The notes: generated by a model from the letters alone, not told the origin. A stretch of DNA of 64,000 bases from Polaribacter sejongensis (GCF_038024065.1 NZ_CP150667.1:3417501-3481500); one strand, 5' to 3'. Positions 1 through 9,707 are shown, counted from the first letter of the stretch. Numbers and translations: made by a program.

Positions 1-519
1 TTAGATATGGGTAAATCTGCAGGTACATTTGTAATAGATGTTATTGAAGTTGTAAAAGGAGACACAGCACCAGCACTCCCTTCTGATACTAGTTTAATTT
101 TAAATGGTGGTTTTGAAGATGGTTCTGGTAATGATTTTACAAATTGGGGAAAATACAATGGAGGCGATTTTATTGTTGAAGAAACAAGTGATGTTTTATC
201 AGGTGCTAGAGCCGTTAAAGTATCAAACTCTGCAGCTGGAGACCCTTGGAGTGTACAATTTGTAAGTGATGCCATAGAAACAGAAATAGATGCAGAATAT
301 GAAGTTACTTTATGGGCAAAAGGAGATCCTGCTGTAATTCGTTATTCAACAAAACCAGATGCAACGGCAAAATATGGACCTGACTATACAATTACTGCAG
401 ATTGGGCAAAATATACGTGGACTTTTGTAGCGAATGAAGCAAATACAAATATATCTTTAGATATGGGAGCATCAGCAGGTACATTCATTATTGATGATTT
501 AAAAGTAGAAAAAAAATAA
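1..519 (+). CDS. C-terminal part of a tandem carbohydrate-binding-module protein (5' end outside window)
   Basis: The reading frame is open from base 1, so the gene is cut by the window edge and the first internal ATG (position 7) is not a real start. The visible part ends one module (motif AGTFVIDVIEV) and then carries a complete second module of about 140 residues that starts at LILNGGFEDG and ends in the near-identical motif AGTFIIDDLKV. This pattern is typical of CBM4/9/22-like jelly-roll modules that bind xylan or glucan chains. There is no catalytic motif. It lies 33 bases before a GH10 xylanase, so a surface xylan-binding role (SusE/F-like protein or CBM tail of an enzyme) is inferred. 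The exact CBM family is uncertain. Confidence 0.65.
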   Translation, partial: LDMGKSAGTFVIDVIEVVKGDTAPALPSDTSLILNGGFEDGSGNDFTNWGKYNGGDFIVEETSDVLSGARAVKVSNSAAGDPWSVQFVSDAIETEIDAEYEVTLWAKGDPAVIRYSTKPDATAKYGPDYTITADWAKYTWTFVANEANTNISLDMGASAGTFIIDDLKVEKK

Positions 520-552
520 TAGTAAAACCTTAATTAACGAAATATAGATTTT

Positions 553-1908
553 ATGAAAATAAATAAATTAATAATATTATTAATCTCAACGCTATTCTTA
601 TTCTCTTGTTCAGAAGAGGATGAGAGTATCATGGGGTCTGAAGGTGAAACAGCAATTACAGTTAAAGCTTCATTTAGTTATACAGTTTCAACAGCAGATC
701 CTTATGTAGCAGTTTTACAAAGTACTACAGAAAGTTCCGTGGAATATCAAAGTTTTTGGGACTATGGTTTAGGAGGTGGAATTGTAAGTGATAACGCAGG
801 TATTGCTGAGGTGAGATATAATGATGCAGGAGAATATGTTGTGAAATACTATGTTATTTACGATGGACTTACAACAATAGCAACTCAAACAATTAGGGTT
901 GATGAAAATGGAGTTTGTCCAGATGGATTATGTGGCTCAACAAGTAATATAAGTTTAAAAGATGCTGCAACTACTTTTTCAGTAGGTACAATCACTAGAG
1001 CATCTTGGGTAAAAGCAGGAGGAAAACATACAGAAATCTTAAAAAAGGAGTTTAATAATATAACTTCAGAATATGAGATGAAAATGAATGTGATGTATCC
1101 ATCGCAAGGAAACTACGATTTTAGTGCAGCAGATGCTATGGTAGATTTTGCGCAAGCAAATGGTATGAATGTTCACGGACATGCATTAATTTGGCACAAT
1201 GCAACACCTTCTTGGGTTGAAAATTTTGCAGGAACCAATGCTGAATTTGAAGCAATGGTGAAAGATTATATTACAACCACTTTAACAAGATTCAAAGGTA
1301 AAGTTCGTTCTTGGGATGTGGTAAATGAAGCTTTTGAAGATGGATCAGGTCATCCACTTAGAAATTCTGTTTTTAGACAAAAAATGGGTGATGACTATAT
1401 TAAAAAATGTTTTCAATTTGCAAGAGACGCAGATCCAGATGTATTGCTTTTTTATAACGATTATAACATGGCTTCTAGTACAACAAAAAGAGCAGCAATG
1501 TTTAAAATGGTCGATGAGCTAGGTGATTTAATTGATGGTGTTGGAGCTCAAATGCATATTTCTTATGAAGGTCCTTCAAAATCTAATATTGAAGCAGTGG
1601 CAGATGGTACTGTATCTAGAGGTTTAAAATTACACTTTGCTGAGTTAGATATTAGAGCAAATCCAAACAAGGATATAACTACTTTAACAGATGATAGAGC
1701 TCAAGAACAAAGAGCAAAATATAAAGAAGTAGTTCAAATATACAATTCAATTCCTTTAGCAAATAAATTCGCCCTAACAATTTGGGGAGTAAGAGATAAT
1801 GAATCTTGGCTGATAGATTTTTGGGGAAATGCAGATTGGCCTTTATTGTTTGATTCAAATTATAATAAAAAAGCAGCTTATTTCGGCTTTTTAGAAGGAT
1901 TACAATAA
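553..1908 (+). CDS. GH10 endo-xylanase lipoprotein with N-terminal PKD-like domain
   Basis: The protein has 451 residues. A lipoprotein signal ends in LFLFSC (Cys19) and is followed by an acidic stretch, which suggests surface exposure. Residues about 35-118 form a PKD/Ig-like domain (a WDYGLGGG segment and a GEYVVKYYV strand). Residues about 130-450 are a GH10 TIM barrel. The acid/base is E259 in WDVVNEAFEDG and the nucleophile is E364 in HFAELDIRA; HGHALIWHN is the usual substrate-site motif. GH10 enzymes cut beta-1,4-xylan internally with retention of configuration. It is first of three GH10 genes in this locus and is followed by its own terminator. Family assignment is secure; activity on mixed-linkage algal xylan rather than plant xylan is possible. 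Confidence 0.94.
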   Translation: MKINKLIILLISTLFLFSCSEEDESIMGSEGETAITVKASFSYTVSTADPYVAVLQSTTESSVEYQSFWDYGLGGGIVSDNAGIAEVRYNDAGEYVVKYYVIYDGLTTIATQTIRVDENGVCPDGLCGSTSNISLKDAATTFSVGTITRASWVKAGGKHTEILKKEFNNITSEYEMKMNVMYPSQGNYDFSAADAMVDFAQANGMNVHGHALIWHNATPSWVENFAGTNAEFEAMVKDYITTTLTRFKGKVRSWDVVNEAFEDGSGHPLRNSVFRQKMGDDYIKKCFQFARDADPDVLLFYNDYNMASSTTKRAAMFKMVDELGDLIDGVGAQMHISYEGPSKSNIEAVADGTVSRGLKLHFAELDIRANPNKDITTLTDDRAQEQRAKYKEVVQIYNSIPLANKFALTIWGVRDNESWLIDFWGNADWPLLFDSNYNKKAAYFGFLEGLQ

Positions 1909-1941
1909 ATAAGTTATTTGTTAAGTGTAATTTGAATTTAG

Positions 1942-1984
1942 AATCAGTTAAACTTTTCTGCGAAGTTTAACTGATTTTTTTTTT
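1942..1984 (+). terminator. Rho-independent terminator after the first GH10 gene
   Basis: Perfect 14-bp inverted repeat (1942-1955 and 1963-1976) with a 7-nt loop, running into about ten T residues. It separates the first GH10 gene from the second (start 2021), so the two may be transcribed at different levels. Confidence 0.85.
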
Positions 1985-2020
1985 AGAATAATAACCAGTT
2001 AATTTTTTATATATCATACG

Positions 2021-3106
2021 ATGAAAACAAAAAATCTTATAAAACTAGCTTATATATTGGTGATTTTTACAAGTGTTATTGCGTGTAATAATTCAAAAGA
2101 AAAGAAGGAAGTAATAGGTTTAAAAAATGCGGCAACTTTTCCAATTGGTACGGCAATAAATATCAATAGGTTATTAAATGATGCGAAGCTTCAAAAATTA
2201 CAAATTGAAAATTTCAACAGTATTACTGCCACTAGTGATATGAAAATGCAGTCCATTTTGCCAGTTGAAAATCAGTATAACTGGAAAACTTCCGATACTA
2301 TTTTACAGTACGCTACAAAACACAATCAAAGGTTATTTGGACATAATTTAATTTGGCATAGTTCTACACCAAAATGGGTAGAGGAGAAAGGTGAAAAAGA
2401 TAGTATTTGGTTGGGTAATTTTATGCAAGAGTATATAAAAACCTACGTAGGAAGATATAAAGGAAAAGTAGCAGCTTGGGATGTAGTTAATGAAGCTTTT
2501 GAATCTAGTGGAGCAAATTATAGAGAATCATTTTGGTATAAAAAACTAGGCAAAAGTTATATAGAAAAAGCATTTCAATATGCTCATGAAGCAGACCCAG
2601 AAGCTATTTTATTTTATAATGATTTTAATATTGAAAGAGATACAGTAAAGTTAAACGCTGTATTAAAAATGGTTAACGAATTTAAAGCTAAAGGAGTTCC
2701 AATTTCTGGTATTGGTTTTCAAATGCACATAAGAATGGATATTCCTGACGAAATTATAGCGTATGCATTAAAAAAAGCTGCGGAAACAGGTTTGCAAATT
2801 CATCTATCTGAAGTTGATATTATTTTTAATACTCATAATGATGAACGGTTAGGTGGTATTCAGAATTATAGCGTTTTAACCGATGAAATGAAACAAGCGC
2901 AAGCCGAGAAGTATAAAAATTTGATTAAAATGTATAAAGAGATAGTACCTAGAGAGCAACAATTTGGAATTACGTTTTGGGATTTTACAGATAGAGATTC
3001 TTGGATTAAAGGCTTCTTTAATTTGAAAGATTGGCCGTGTATATATGATGATAATTTACAACCAAAGCCGGCCTATTTTGGTGTGTTAGATGGTTTAAAA
3101 GAGTAA
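2021..3106 (+). CDS. GH10 endo-xylanase lipoprotein
   Basis: The protein has 361 residues. The lipoprotein signal ends in TSVIAC (Cys22) and is followed directly by a GH10 catalytic barrel with no extra module. The acid/base is E158 in WDVVNEAFESSG and the nucleophile is E264 in HLSEVDIIF; GHNLIWHSST is the conserved loop after beta-3. The end WPCIYDDNLQPKPAYFGV is typical of complete GH10 proteins. Eleven bases separate it from the GH43 gene, so the two are presumably co-transcribed. It probably acts on the cell surface or in the periplasm on xylan fragments. Whether it differs from the other GH10s in chain-length preference cannot be read from sequence. Confidence 0.94.
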   Translation: MKTKNLIKLAYILVIFTSVIACNNSKEKKEVIGLKNAATFPIGTAININRLLNDAKLQKLQIENFNSITATSDMKMQSILPVENQYNWKTSDTILQYATKHNQRLFGHNLIWHSSTPKWVEEKGEKDSIWLGNFMQEYIKTYVGRYKGKVAAWDVVNEAFESSGANYRESFWYKKLGKSYIEKAFQYAHEADPEAILFYNDFNIERDTVKLNAVLKMVNEFKAKGVPISGIGFQMHIRMDIPDEIIAYALKKAAETGLQIHLSEVDIIFNTHNDERLGGIQNYSVLTDEMKQAQAEKYKNLIKMYKEIVPREQQFGITFWDFTDRDSWIKGFFNLKDWPCIYDDNLQPKPAYFGVLDGLKE

Positions 3107-3117
3107 AAATATATCGT

Positions 3118-4785
3118 ATGAAAAAATGTGCAATAGCAATGTTATTTGTAATTGCCGTAATTGGCTGTACAAATAAAAAAGAACAAATTAAAGCAGTTAA
3201 AAAACAGCTAAATACATTTTCAAACCCAATTTTACAGGGTTTTTATCCAGATCCAAGTATTTGTAAAGTAGATGATAGTTATTACCTTATAAACTCAACT
3301 TTTGCTTATTTTCCAGGAATACCTATTTTTAAAAGTGATGATTTAGTAAACTGGAAACAAATAGGAAATGCTTTAGACAGAGTAGAACAATTAGATTTAG
3401 AAGGTTTAGAAGTTTCTCAAGGCGTTTTTGCTCCTGCAATTTCTTATCATAATGGAGTGTTTTATATTATTAACACAATTGTTGGTGGTAAAAATAATTT
3501 TATTATTTCCGCTTCAGATCCTGCTGGACCTTGGTCTAACCCAACTTGGTTACCAAAAGTAGAAGGTATAGATCCATCTATGTTTTTTGATAAAGATGAT
3601 AAAACGTATGTTGTTTTTAATAGTAATCCTCCTAATAATTCACCAGAATATGATGGGCACAGAACTATTAAAATTATAGAATTAGATGTTAAGAATCTAA
3701 AAACAGTTGGTGAAGCTAAAATAATTATAAATAAAGGAGCAAAACCAGAAGACAAACCTATTTGGATTGAAGGTCCGCATATTTATAATAGAAACGGGTT
3801 TTACTATGTAATGGCTGCAGAAGGTGGTACCGCAGAAGAGCATTCTGAAGTTGTGTTTAGAAGTAAAAATATTTTAGGTCCTTATAAAAGTTATAAAAAT
3901 AACCCGATTTTAACGCAACGAAATTTAGACGTTAATAGACAAAATCCAATAACGTCAACAGGTCACGCAGATATTATTAAAGATATCAATGGTAATTGGT
4001 GGGGCGTGTTTTTAGGATGCAGACCTTATAATAAAAATTATTTTAACACTGGTAGAGAAACTTTTATGGCACCTGTAAAATGGAAAAATGATTGGCCAGT
4101 TTTTGATTTGGAAGGAGATGTTGTAAAAGATCGATATCAAATAACATTAAACAAATCTCTTGCACATGTACAGTCTGTTAATGCCGATTTTATAGATGAA
4201 TTTAATGCTGATACTTTAGCGTTTGATTGGCTTTTTTTAAGAACTCCTAAAGAAAAATGGTATTCACTTTTAAACGGAGAATTAACAATAAAAACTCGTC
4301 CAGAAACTACTTCAGGGACATCAAATCCAAGTTTTATTGGGTATAGACAAAAACATTTATTTGGTCAGGTAACTACAAACCTATCTTTTAAACCAGTTTC
4401 AGAGAATGAAAAAGCAGGCTTAATTGCTCTTCAAAATGAAATGCATTATTACTACTTATGTAAAAGCTTAAAAGATAATACGCCTGTTGTTCAGTTATTA
4501 AAATCTACAGAAAACGGAACAGAAGAAATCGCCTTTACATCAATAAAAGAGAGCGATAAAATATCTTTTAAGATAGAAGCTAAAGGAACATATTACAATT
4601 TTTACTACTCAATAAATAATACAGATTGGCAAGTTTTAAATAAAAATGTAGATGCTCGTTTTTTAAGCACCAAACAAGCCGGTGGATTTGTAGGAACTAT
4701 TTACGGAATGTACACAACTTCATCAGGTAATAAAAGCAAAAACAAAGCTGTTTATCATTGGTTTAAAAACAAGAATATAAATTAA
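3118..4785 (+). CDS. GH43 beta-xylosidase/alpha-L-arabinofuranosidase lipoprotein
   Basis: The protein has 555 residues, with a lipoprotein signal ending in VIGC (Cys17). The N-terminal five-bladed propeller carries the GH43 triad: base D45 in FYPDPSI, pKa modulator D152 in GIDPSMF, and acid E218 in WIEGPHIY. The C-terminal region (about 350-550) is the beta-sandwich found in large GH43 xylosidases (motif FIGYRQKHLFGQ). Length and architecture fit the group that includes beta-xylosidases and arabinofuranosidases. It presumably trims xylo-oligosaccharides or arabinose side chains outside the cytoplasm, downstream of the GH10 it follows by 11 bases. Substrate choice between xylose and arabinose is not resolved. 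Confidence 0.92.
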   Translation: MKKCAIAMLFVIAVIGCTNKKEQIKAVKKQLNTFSNPILQGFYPDPSICKVDDSYYLINSTFAYFPGIPIFKSDDLVNWKQIGNALDRVEQLDLEGLEVSQGVFAPAISYHNGVFYIINTIVGGKNNFIISASDPAGPWSNPTWLPKVEGIDPSMFFDKDDKTYVVFNSNPPNNSPEYDGHRTIKIIELDVKNLKTVGEAKIIINKGAKPEDKPIWIEGPHIYNRNGFYYVMAAEGGTAEEHSEVVFRSKNILGPYKSYKNNPILTQRNLDVNRQNPITSTGHADIIKDINGNWWGVFLGCRPYNKNYFNTGRETFMAPVKWKNDWPVFDLEGDVVKDRYQITLNKSLAHVQSVNADFIDEFNADTLAFDWLFLRTPKEKWYSLLNGELTIKTRPETTSGTSNPSFIGYRQKHLFGQVTTNLSFKPVSENEKAGLIALQNEMHYYYLCKSLKDNTPVVQLLKSTENGTEEIAFTSIKESDKISFKIEAKGTYYNFYYSINNTDWQVLNKNVDARFLSTKQAGGFVGTIYGMYTTSSGNKSKNKAVYHWFKNKNIN

Positions 4786-4874
4786 TAGTAATCTGTAAAC
4801 TAGTGTGTAGAAAGTGCATAAATTATTCACATTTATGTTAATTTTTAAATACTATTTACAATAAATTTTAAAAA

Positions 4875-5891
4875 ATGATAAAATCAATAGGTTCATTATT
4901 TATATATAAAATAAGTTTAATTATTCTGCTGTTATTTTTGCAAAATGGATTTAGCCAAGAGGCAAAACCTCGTTTTAATTACAATGCTAAATACGAACCA
5001 GAAAAAGGAATTTATCACGGTGCTGGTCAAGATAAAAATGGGTTTCACGATTATGTAAATGCTGTAGGACAAGATAAAATGCCTGCAATTTATATGACGT
5101 ATGTTAATATAACTTCACCGGTAAAAAGGATTGAGCGTTGGGGAAAAAGTTTAAAACAGGTTTTAGATAGTTTGCCCAAAGGGATAATGCCTCAAATTGG
5201 TTTAGGGTTTACTGGCGGTAAGGATACTGGAGCAGGTTTGGATAAAGAAGTCGCTGATGGAAAATATAACAAACAATTACAAGCATTTTATAAAATGCTT
5301 TTAGATTTAGACAGACCCTCTTTTACTAGAATTGGTTATGAGTTTGAAGGCGATTGGAACGGCTATTCACCTGAAAGTTTTAAAAAAGTATTCATCACTA
5401 TTTCAAAGGCATTTAAAGAAAAGAATATAAAATCGGCTACGGTTTGGTGTTCTGGTGGTGGCTCTGCAGATTTTATAAGTCTTGAAAAGTTGATGACCTA
5501 TTATCCTGGTGACCAATATGTAGATTGGTGGGGTATCGATATTTTTAGTCCTGAAGAATTTGATCATATTGGTTTACAAAACTTTTTTGATGCAGCGCAT
5601 ATTCATAAAAGACCCGTTATGATTGGCGAGTGTACTCCACGATTTGTAGGTGTTTTAGATGGTGAAACTTCTTGGGATAAATGGTTCAAACCTTTTTTCA
5701 AGATGCTTCATGACAACCCAGGAATAAAAGCATTTTGCTATATCAATTGGGATTGGGAATATTGGTCTAACAGAAATGGTTTTCCATGGCATGATTGGAA
5801 AGATGCACGTATCGAAAAAAATCCATTTGTATTAGAGGCTTATAAAAAAGAAATGGAGAAGCCATTATTTATTCACCTTAATAATAAATAA
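4875..5891 (+). CDS. Secreted glycoside hydrolase, GH26-like (clan GH-A)
   Basis: The protein has 338 residues, with an N-terminal signal peptide ending near NGFSQ. The rest looks like a TIM barrel with two well-placed carboxylates: RIGYEFEGDW (E156 as candidate acid/base) and PVMIGECTPR (E252 as candidate nucleophile). The spacing of about 96 residues and the WWGIDIFSP and CYINWDWEYW strands fit GH26 and related clan GH-A enzymes. GH26 includes mannanases and also beta-1,3-xylanases; the latter would suit an algal xylan locus. It is seven bases upstream of the next gene and clearly co-transcribed. The family call is by motif only, and another GH-A family is possible. Confidence 0.6.
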   Translation: MIKSIGSLFIYKISLIILLLFLQNGFSQEAKPRFNYNAKYEPEKGIYHGAGQDKNGFHDYVNAVGQDKMPAIYMTYVNITSPVKRIERWGKSLKQVLDSLPKGIMPQIGLGFTGGKDTGAGLDKEVADGKYNKQLQAFYKMLLDLDRPSFTRIGYEFEGDWNGYSPESFKKVFITISKAFKEKNIKSATVWCSGGGSADFISLEKLMTYYPGDQYVDWWGIDIFSPEEFDHIGLQNFFDAAHIHKRPVMIGECTPRFVGVLDGETSWDKWFKPFFKMLHDNPGIKAFCYINWDWEYWSNRNGFPWHDWKDARIEKNPFVLEAYKKEMEKPLFIHLNNK

Positions 5892-5897
5892 GTAAAG

Positions 5898-7178
5898 ATG
5901 AAAAAAGTTATATTTTTAGTTATTTTTCTAATGACATTTGTCGGTTTTGCTCAAGAAAACTACAGTATTACTTCTCAAAAAGATCGACTCATGCAATATT
6001 CGGGTCAATGGGTAAGTGCTATGAATCCCAATACAGATAGTGTTGCAAAACTGCCTGAAATAAAAATGAGCAGTTTGAATAATTTCAATAATCATTCGCT
6101 CACAGTTAAAGTTTTACAAAAAGATAGTAGTAACCAATACAATTCGATACTTCAAGAAATTATTGGTTATGATAGTGTTACTGATACTATTTTTGCTGCA
6201 GGTCATAATGCACAAGGCGCATTTTTCACTGGAAAAGGAAGTTTTGCTTCAGAAAAAAAATGGACGATGCAAGATAAAGACCTTAATGGTAATAAAACAA
6301 TGAAGGTGGATTTTAACTTTCAAAATTATACAGATGTTATATTAGAAGGGTTTGATGCTAATGAAAAGAGTTTATGGAAAACCAGATATATTAAAAATAA
6401 TCCTAAAGACAAAAATATTGGTATTCAGCTCGTTTCTGTTCACCAAGAAATGCTTAAAAATCCGGAACAAACCTTAATTCAGTTAGGCAGAATGGGGTAT
6501 AGCTATGTGGAGACCTTTGTATATAAAAACGGTAGTTTTTACGGTCAAAGTCCAACGCAGTTTAAGACTATGGTTGAAAAAGCAGGTATGAAATTTTTGG
6601 GTTCTATGACTTTTTTCGATCCTGAAGATAAAAATGATGATGCCGCAATATATGCATGGTGGAATAAAACGATACAAGACCATAAAAAAGCGGGTGTAGC
6701 ATATCTATCTACTTCAAATAGTAAATTAAAAGGCATCAAGACGATTAAAGAACTTCAGGAGTATTCTAATTATTATGATAAAGTTGGAAAACTATGTAAA
6801 GAGAACGGACTTAAGTTTGTCTATCATAATCATGCTGATGAATTTCTAAAGGTAGAAGGTGTAACTATTTATGATTATTTTCTTCAAAACACCAATCCAG
6901 AATATGTCTATTTTCAATCTGATTTGTATTGGATGCAAGTGGGCGGTGTAAATCCTGTTCATTATTTTAAAACCTATCCTAAACGATTTATTAGTTGGCA
7001 TGTAAAAGACTATAAAGAATTAGGCGAAAGTGGTAAAATAGATTTCAAAGATATTTTTAAGTATCAAGAAATAGCTGGAGTTCAATATATCTTGTCAGAA
7101 GTAGAAGACTATAGCTTTCCTCCTTTATTTAGTGTTGGTTTAGCTTGGGAATATATTTATTATGAATTATTAAAATAA
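5898..7178 (+). CDS. Exported two-domain protein: DUF1579-like domain plus sugar isomerase/epimerase TIM barrel
   Basis: The protein has 426 residues, with a signal peptide ending in VGFAQ. Residues about 30-165 resemble the lipocalin-like DUF1579 fold (motif YSGQWVSAM). Residues about 172-426 are a xylose-isomerase-like (IolE/AP endonuclease 2 clan) barrel. Candidate metal ligands are the Glu in YVETFV, H310 and H312 in YHNHADE, the Asp in QSDLYW, the His in SWHVKD and the Glu in SEVEDYS. Such barrels isomerise or epimerise sugars or keto-sugars. An exported form fused to DUF1579 is uncommon. Substrate is unknown; an oxidised or unusual sugar released from the polysaccharide is a guess. Confidence 0.75.
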   Translation: MKKVIFLVIFLMTFVGFAQENYSITSQKDRLMQYSGQWVSAMNPNTDSVAKLPEIKMSSLNNFNNHSLTVKVLQKDSSNQYNSILQEIIGYDSVTDTIFAAGHNAQGAFFTGKGSFASEKKWTMQDKDLNGNKTMKVDFNFQNYTDVILEGFDANEKSLWKTRYIKNNPKDKNIGIQLVSVHQEMLKNPEQTLIQLGRMGYSYVETFVYKNGSFYGQSPTQFKTMVEKAGMKFLGSMTFFDPEDKNDDAAIYAWWNKTIQDHKKAGVAYLSTSNSKLKGIKTIKELQEYSNYYDKVGKLCKENGLKFVYHNHADEFLKVEGVTIYDYFLQNTNPEYVYFQSDLYWMQVGGVNPVHYFKTYPKRFISWHVKDYKELGESGKIDFKDIFKYQEIAGVQYILSEVEDYSFPPLFSVGLAWEYIYYELLK

Positions 7179-7203
7179 ACATTTAATTATAAAACCTTTT
7201 AGA

Positions 7204-7941
7204 ATGAAGTATCTTTTATTAACTATATTTTTCTTTACAATGATTAAAACCAATGCGCAAGACCAGTTTCGTGTTTTGCTGTTTACCCAACATGATACTT
7301 GGCATTACAATACCATCCCTGTTGCTGTTGAAGCATTTAAGGAAATGGCAGCTGAAAATCAGTTTAAGTTTGATTGGACGCAAAGATCAGATGATCTTAT
7401 AGAAAAATTACCAGAATATGATGTTGTCATATTTATGAACGCCAATGCCAATTTTTTGACGTCAAAACATATGGATGCTTTAAAAATATTTATGAAACGA
7501 GGCGGAGGCTTTGTTGGCATACACGGAACTGCAGATGGCGAAAACGATAATGCTTGGTTTGATGGTCTTGTAGGAGCGAAATTTGTGAATCATCCAAAAT
7601 TACAAGCAGCAATTGTAAAAGTAGAGAATGCGGACTTTCCTGCAACATGGCATTTGCCTAAGAAATGGCTTCGTAGTGATGAGTGGTATAATTTTGAAAA
7701 CATGAATTTAGATAAACTAAATATTCTAATGACTGTTGATGAAGCTTCTTATGATTTTACTGCGGGTTATGATGACATTCCGTTAAAAGGCATGGGATCG
7801 GAACATCCCATTTCATGGTATCAAGAATATGAAGGAGGAAGATCGTTTTACACAGCTTTAGGTCATAAACCAGAATCGTTTAAAGACAAAAACTTTTTGA
7901 ATCACATTTTTGGTGCAATATACTGGACATCTAATAAATAG
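7204..7941 (+). CDS. Exported ThuA-like domain protein
   Basis: The protein has 245 residues, with a signal peptide ending near KTNAQ. The body matches the ThuA (trehalose utilisation) family, a class I glutamine-amidotransferase-like fold: FTQHDTWHYNT near the start, GGGFVGIHGTADG in the middle, GSEHPISWYQE and FYTALGHKPESF toward the end. In Bacteroidota and Planctomycetota such proteins sit beside polysaccharide-degrading enzymes. Their chemistry is not settled; sugar binding or modification is assumed. It lies 25 bases after the TIM-barrel gene and is likely in the same transcript. Confidence 0.82.
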   Translation: MKYLLLTIFFFTMIKTNAQDQFRVLLFTQHDTWHYNTIPVAVEAFKEMAAENQFKFDWTQRSDDLIEKLPEYDVVIFMNANANFLTSKHMDALKIFMKRGGGFVGIHGTADGENDNAWFDGLVGAKFVNHPKLQAAIVKVENADFPATWHLPKKWLRSDEWYNFENMNLDKLNILMTVDEASYDFTAGYDDIPLKGMGSEHPISWYQEYEGGRSFYTALGHKPESFKDKNFLNHIFGAIYWTSNK

Positions 7942-8138
7942 GTTTTTACAAACTTTTTAGAACCTATTTTCAGTAACCAACGCATTAAATTTTTTATAAT
8001 ATGACTATTTAGTTTTATCAAAAAATTTCAATTAATGATATATTTACTTTAAAATATTTAGTCAAAAAAACTCAACAAACAACTACCTAACTAGAAAACC
8101 ATTTGTTTAAGAAAAAAATAATTTAAAATAAATAAGAC

Positions 8139-9548
8139 ATGATTAAAAATATGATGATAATTTCAATGACCTTGTTTTGTGCTATTGGATATGGTCAAAC
8201 GAAACAAAATGCAAAATATGTATTTCTGTTTATTGGAGATGGTATGGGAGCAAGTCAAGTTTATACTACCGAAATGTATTTAAATGCAAAACCCAACGAG
8301 ATTAAATCAGAGAAACTATTAATGAATAGTTTTCCGGTTAATTCGAATATGACGAATTATTCAGCTAGTTCTTATGTTACTACATCTTGTGCAGCAGCAA
8401 CAGCAATGTCAACAGGATTTAAAACGAATAATGGTATTATAGGAAAATCGCCTGACAAAAAAATAGCGTATGAAAACATATCTCAAAAAGCAAAAAAAGC
8501 AGGTTTTAAAGTAGGTATATTATCTAGTGTAATGATAGATCACGCTACTCCAGCTTCCTTTTATGCACATCAAGATTCTCGTAATATGTATTACGAAATT
8601 AGCATGGAGCTACCCAATTATAATATTGATTATTTTGGAGGAGGAGGCTTCCATCATCCTAAAGGAAAAAAAGGAGATCAACCAGATTCATTTGAAAATG
8701 CTATTAAAAAGGGCTATACCATAGCAGACTCTCATGAGGAATTTAATAAACTGAAAAATGGCGATGAAAAAATAATTGCCATAAATCCTGAAAAGTATCC
8801 TACAGGAGAATTTTACTGGGCTATTGATAAAAAAGAAGACGCGCTTTCTCTTGCCGATTTTACAAAAAAAGGGATTGAAGTGATTGATAATGATAAAGGT
8901 TTTTTTATGATGGTAGAAGGCGGTAAAATTGATTGGGCATGTCATGGAAACGATGGTGTATCCATGGTACATGAAGTAATTGCGTTTAATGATGCTATAA
9001 AAGAAGCTTTTGAATTTTATAAAGAACGACCAGATGAAACATTAATAATAGTTACTGCAGATCATGAAACAGGAGCTCTAACTACAGGGATAAATTATGC
9101 CACACATCCTGAATTGTTGAAATACCAAATAATTTCAGTTCAAGAGTTTAAAAGAAAAATGACAGAACTTAAAAATACGGATCCAAAAGTTTCTTTCAAT
9201 ACCATTTTAGATTTAGTGCAGGCAGATTTTGGCTTAGGAAACAAGGATGTCGGTTTGTCTTTAGATGATAAAGAATTAGCCCTATTAAAATCTGCCTACA
9301 ATAAGCAGTTTAAAGGACATAAGAAAGTAAACGCGGATGCCGATTATTTAACTAAAACCAAGACAAAATCCATGGGAGAAACAGCTGCCTATATTTTGAA
9401 TGAAAAGGCAGGAATAAATTGGGGTTCTGGCAATCATTCTGGTACACCAATTCCTGTTCGAGTTATAGGTAAAGGTCAAGAAGAGTTCTCAGAATATTTC
9501 GATAATACCGATTTACCAAAAAAAATCCTGAAACTTATGGGTATCTAA
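8139..9548 (+). CDS. Exported alkaline phosphatase (PhoA family)
   Basis: The protein has 469 residues, with a signal peptide ending in IGYGQ. It has the PF00245 pattern: FLFIGDGMGASQ (metal-binding Asp), MVEGGKIDWACHGND, TADHETGAL, and a C-terminal metal His in GSGNHSGTP. The nucleophile loop reads TTSCAAATAMSTG, so Ser83 aligns with the catalytic Ser, but the preceding Asp of the classical DSA motif is Thr. The enzyme should hydrolyse phosphate monoesters in the periplasm or outside. Its place between carbohydrate genes suggests phosphorylated glycan substituents, or simple phosphate scavenging. A 197-base gap precedes it and may hold a promoter; none was recognised. Confidence 0.9.
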   Translation: MIKNMMIISMTLFCAIGYGQTKQNAKYVFLFIGDGMGASQVYTTEMYLNAKPNEIKSEKLLMNSFPVNSNMTNYSASSYVTTSCAAATAMSTGFKTNNGIIGKSPDKKIAYENISQKAKKAGFKVGILSSVMIDHATPASFYAHQDSRNMYYEISMELPNYNIDYFGGGGFHHPKGKKGDQPDSFENAIKKGYTIADSHEEFNKLKNGDEKIIAINPEKYPTGEFYWAIDKKEDALSLADFTKKGIEVIDNDKGFFMMVEGGKIDWACHGNDGVSMVHEVIAFNDAIKEAFEFYKERPDETLIIVTADHETGALTTGINYATHPELLKYQIISVQEFKRKMTELKNTDPKVSFNTILDLVQADFGLGNKDVGLSLDDKELALLKSAYNKQFKGHKKVNADADYLTKTKTKSMGETAAYILNEKAGINWGSGNHSGTPIPVRVIGKGQEEFSEYFDNTDLPKKILKLMGI

Positions 9549-9707
9549 ATGAATCATTTTAGATGAAATTCTTTTAAAAATATCTTCAATTAATAGGGGA
9601 AAAGGGAATAATATTCCATTGTCGAAGTTCCGAGATACTTTTTATCTGCTAACATAACAAGAAGTATTAACTTAATAAAAATATAATTAATTTAAAATTC
9701 ACGAAAC

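Noticed and set aside
6483..6739. Short minus-strand frames inside the TIM-barrel gene
   Set aside because: They are contained in a well-supported gene, with no signal, domain or spacing to support them.
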